Assembly (NCBI RefSeq): GCF_000308835.1
Contig: NZ_BAGN01000099.1
Span: 1-33,753, forward strand
Origin: Nocardia vinacea NBRC 16497
Lineage (GTDB): Bacteria > Actinomycetota > Actinomycetes > Mycobacteriales > Mycobacteriaceae
Length of the DNA stretch: 33,753 nucleotides
Direction of reading: 5' to 3'
Under the pieces are notes generated by a model. The model made no database searches, was not told the DNA's origin, and saw only the letters and a list, made by a program, of their open reading frames with translations. The translations under genes and the position numbers were made by a program. Below are positions 31,951-33,753 of the stretch, piece by piece (position 1 is the stretch's first letter; each line of letters starts with the position of its first letter).

Positions 31951-32766
31951 TCAGGCGTTGTCGAGGACCGGGTCGCGTTGGGTATCGGTGGCGGTAGTTC
32001 GAGTTCGGTTGTGGCTGTAGGCGATTCCGGCGACGAGCACGGCGAGCAGGACCGTGGAGGTGCCCCATGTGCCGAAGCCGAGGCCGCCTTTGGCGTGTGA
32101 TTTGGACAGTAGGTCACCGACGGTGGCGCCGAGCGGACGGGTGAGGATGAACGCCAGCCAGAACAGCAGCACCCCGGAGATCCCGGTCAGGTAGTGCGCG
32201 ATCAGGACGGCAGTCATGATCGCGGCGATCAGGGCCGCACTGCCCCAGTAGCCGAGACCGGAGCTGTCGGACAGGTAGTCGCCGAGTGAGGTACCGAGGG
32301 TGTTGGACAGCAGGATCGCCGCCCAATACAGCACCTCTGCCCGCGCGGTGGTGATGTCGGTGACGTCGTAGCTTTGGCCGGTGAGTTTCCAGATCACGAA
32401 CACAATTGCCAGTCCGCTGACGAGCAGGGCGGCACCGGTTCCGTAGCCGAGTCCGCCGTCGGTGGAGGTGTCCGAGCCGGGGCCGCGGTTGAGGAGATCG
32501 GAGATCGTGGTGCCCGCGGTGCTGGTGGCGGCGATGACCGTCCAGTACAGGGCGGGATGAAAGCGGCGGGCCCGCAGCTGGGTGAGCAGGCTCACCACGA
32601 AGATCACCAGGAACAGCGCCGAGGCGGCGGCGTAACCGAGGTGCAGGGTTTGCGCGAGCAGATCGCCACCGGTCTCCCCGAGGGTGGTGGCAGCGATTTT
32701 CAGGATCCAGAACAGGGCGGTGATCTGCGGAAGCTTGTAGCCGGCGTGGGGGGTGGCCGAACTCAT
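31951..32766 (-). CDS. Four-repeat membrane protein (COG4705-like)
   Basis: A 271-residue membrane protein with seven or eight helices; ATG at 32766 follows GAAAGGGATA by seven bases, while the longer frame upstream is His/Pro/Arg-rich non-protein-like. It consists of four repeated units, each with a GxxxxDLL-like motif at a helix end: TTLGETGGDLLAQT, TAGTTISDLLNRG, NTLGTSLGDYLSD, RPLGATVGDLLSK. Such proteins match what is called COG4705, once linked to amylopullulanase regulation without firm evidence. Function unknown. It is divergent from a sensor histidine kinase with 123 bases between their starts, which may be a functional link. Confidence 0.85.
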   Translation of the reverse strand: MSSATPHAGYKLPQITALFWILKIAATTLGETGGDLLAQTLHLGYAAASALFLVIFVVSLLTQLRARRFHPALYWTVIAATSTAGTTISDLLNRGPGSDTSTDGGLGYGTGAALLVSGLAIVFVIWKLTGQSYDVTDITTARAEVLYWAAILLSNTLGTSLGDYLSDSSGLGYWGSAALIAAIMTAVLIAHYLTGISGVLLFWLAFILTRPLGATVGDLLSKSHAKGGLGFGTWGTSTVLLAVLVAGIAYSHNRTRTTATDTQRDPVLDNA

Positions 32767-32889
32767 GCGCAATATCCCTTTCTCGGTGGCGGTGCCTGGA
32801 TGATCGGTTGGGGAGTGTGCCGGGTCGTCGCTGAGAGCACGCTGAGACCGTTGCGGGGGCGATGGCGTGCGTGGGGATCGGATGATGGG

Positions 32890-33753
32890 ATGGTCGATGA
32901 TGGGGGTGTGGATCGGTTCGCGAGTTGGATGGCGCCGTCGAGATGGGGGCTGCGGATCCGCTCGGCGATCGCGGCGGTGTTGATGGTCGGCCTGGTGTTG
33001 GGGGTGGCAGCCGCGGCGATGGCGTGGTTGTTGCATCGTTCGCTGGTCGGTGACCTCGATACCGCCGCGGCGACTCGTGTCGGTGAGGTGTCCGCGGAGC
33101 TGATACGGATGCCGGTGGGCGAGCTGCCGAATGCGTTGTTCGACACCGACGGCCGGGTGGCCGGGGTGCAGGTGATCGATCCGCAGGGGCGGGTGGTGCG
33201 GGCCTCGTCGGGGAAACTGGCGACACCGTTGACCGAGCTGCCCGTTGCCGACCCGCGCGCGGCTGGGCTGCGAGCCGCACGCCGCTACGACGAGGATCTG
33301 CGGGTGGCGGCGGGCACGGTGTCGACCGCCGCCGGGACCTACACGGTGCTGGTGGCCGCCGACACCGAATCGGTGGAGCGGACCGTGGCCGTGCTGGCGG
33401 TGTTACTGGCGGTGGGCGGGCCCGTGGTGGTGGCCGCGGCTGCGGCCGTGACGTATCTGCTGGTGGGCCGCTCGCTGCGGTCGGTGGACGAGATCCGGGC
33501 CCGGGTGGCCGGTATCGAGTCGACGGATTTGTCGCAGCGGGTGCCGGTACCGGTAGCGCGCGATGAAATCGCGCAGCTGGCCGAGACCATGAACGACATG
33601 CTGGCCCGCGTCGAGGCCGGGCATCTGGCGCAGAAACGGTTCGTCGGCGACGCTTCGCACGAACTGCGCAGCCCATTGGCCACGGTGACCGCGGCGCTGG
33701 AACTGGCCCGGGACCGGCCCGAGGTGCTCGACCGCGAGCTCATAGTCGTAGGA
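32890..33753 (+). CDS. Sensor histidine kinase, 5' part (runs off the window)
   Basis: First 288 codons of a membrane sensor kinase, cut by the end of the window. From ATG 32890 (a GTG at 32908 is possible): TM1 about 24-49 (ending AAAMAWLLHRS), an extracytoplasmic sensor part (about 50-165) with VQVIDPQGRVVRASS, TM2 about 166-192, a HAMP linker (193-245) and the start of the phosphoacceptor domain with FVGDASHELRSPL, phospho-His about 257. No frame interruption. The response regulator is expected either upstream or in the following sequence; upstream there is none, so it should lie beyond the window edge. It may regulate the divergent COG4705-type gene. Confidence 0.93.
   Translation, partial: MVDDGGVDRFASWMAPSRWGLRIRSAIAAVLMVGLVLGVAAAAMAWLLHRSLVGDLDTAAATRVGEVSAELIRMPVGELPNALFDTDGRVAGVQVIDPQGRVVRASSGKLATPLTELPVADPRAAGLRAARRYDEDLRVAAGTVSTAAGTYTVLVAADTESVERTVAVLAVLLAVGGPVVVAAAAAVTYLLVGRSLRSVDEIRARVAGIESTDLSQRVPVPVARDEIAQLAETMNDMLARVEAGHLAQKRFVGDASHELRSPLATVTAALELARDRPEVLDRELIVVG

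Noticed and set aside
32114..33676. Minus-strand frame of 520 codons at the window end
   Set aside because: Pro/Arg-rich shadow antisense to the histidine kinase and out of phase with the membrane-protein gene.
1..33753. CRISPR array, tRNA, rRNA or riboswitch
   Set aside because: No regularly spaced repeats, no cloverleaf-like segment and no known riboswitch core were seen by reading; a dedicated scan was not possible.

Overview
The window is high-GC actinobacterial chromosome, most likely Nocardia or a close mycolate-containing relative. This rests on an mtrA-independent set of clues: a conservon (histidine-kinase-like/roadblock/DUF742/GTPase) operon with P450 genes, a close match to mycobacterial-type alanine dehydrogenase and AldR, an HsaD-like hydrolase with a KstR-type box, frequent GTG/TTG starts and 4-bp ATGA/GTGA operon overlaps. 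The genus is an inference; no rRNA or tRNA gene is present to settle it.

Layout. 1-7100: an SRPBCC protein, then a six-gene conservon operon (cvnA-cvnB-cvnC-cvnD, a degenerate-looking P450 and a canonical P450) closed by a strong UUCG-loop terminator, then a split-barrel flavin-reductase-like protein. 7100-11100: a CutA-family protein, then an accessory-looking cassette made of an XRE-TPR-like regulator divergent from four small, tightly coupled genes of unknown function, with a short repeat cluster between them, followed by a decayed stretch and a small secreted protein. 11200-14600: an HsaD-like C-C hydrolase with a perfect KstR-type box in front of it, convergent with a flavoprotein monooxygenase-VOC pair that is divergent from a TetR regulator; twin palindromic operators lie between monooxygenase and TetR, and the TetR carries an extra C-terminal resolvase-type helix-turn-helix. 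14700-17800: small membrane protein, methyltransferase, PP2C-like phosphatase and a quinone oxidoreductase.

17800-20480: a carotenoid cleavage oxygenase gene has lost its N-terminal part at the left edge of a TnpB-only (IS1341-type) element. The TnpB is full length with an intact RuvC triad and zinc ribbon, and its 3' flank has the sequence and terminal hairpin expected of an omega-RNA/right end. The missing half of the oxygenase is not on the other side, so insertion was accompanied or followed by deletion. 20470-26000: ald and aldR (convergent), a DMT transporter, an SRPBCC protein, a DJ-1/PfpI protein and an amidase. 26070-31340: a ribose-type ABC/catabolic operon rbsB-C-A-K-D (minus strand) divergent from a LacI regulator, with two overlapping LacI-type palindromes in the shared promoter region. 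31600-33753: a small hypothetical gene, a four-repeat membrane protein, and the start of a sensor histidine kinase that runs off the window.

The best candidate for something undescribed is the XRE plus four-small-gene cassette (7750-10661). The best-supported regulatory inferences are the KstR box, the paired TetR operators and the paired LacI operators. All functional calls are by reading of motifs; no database search was possible.
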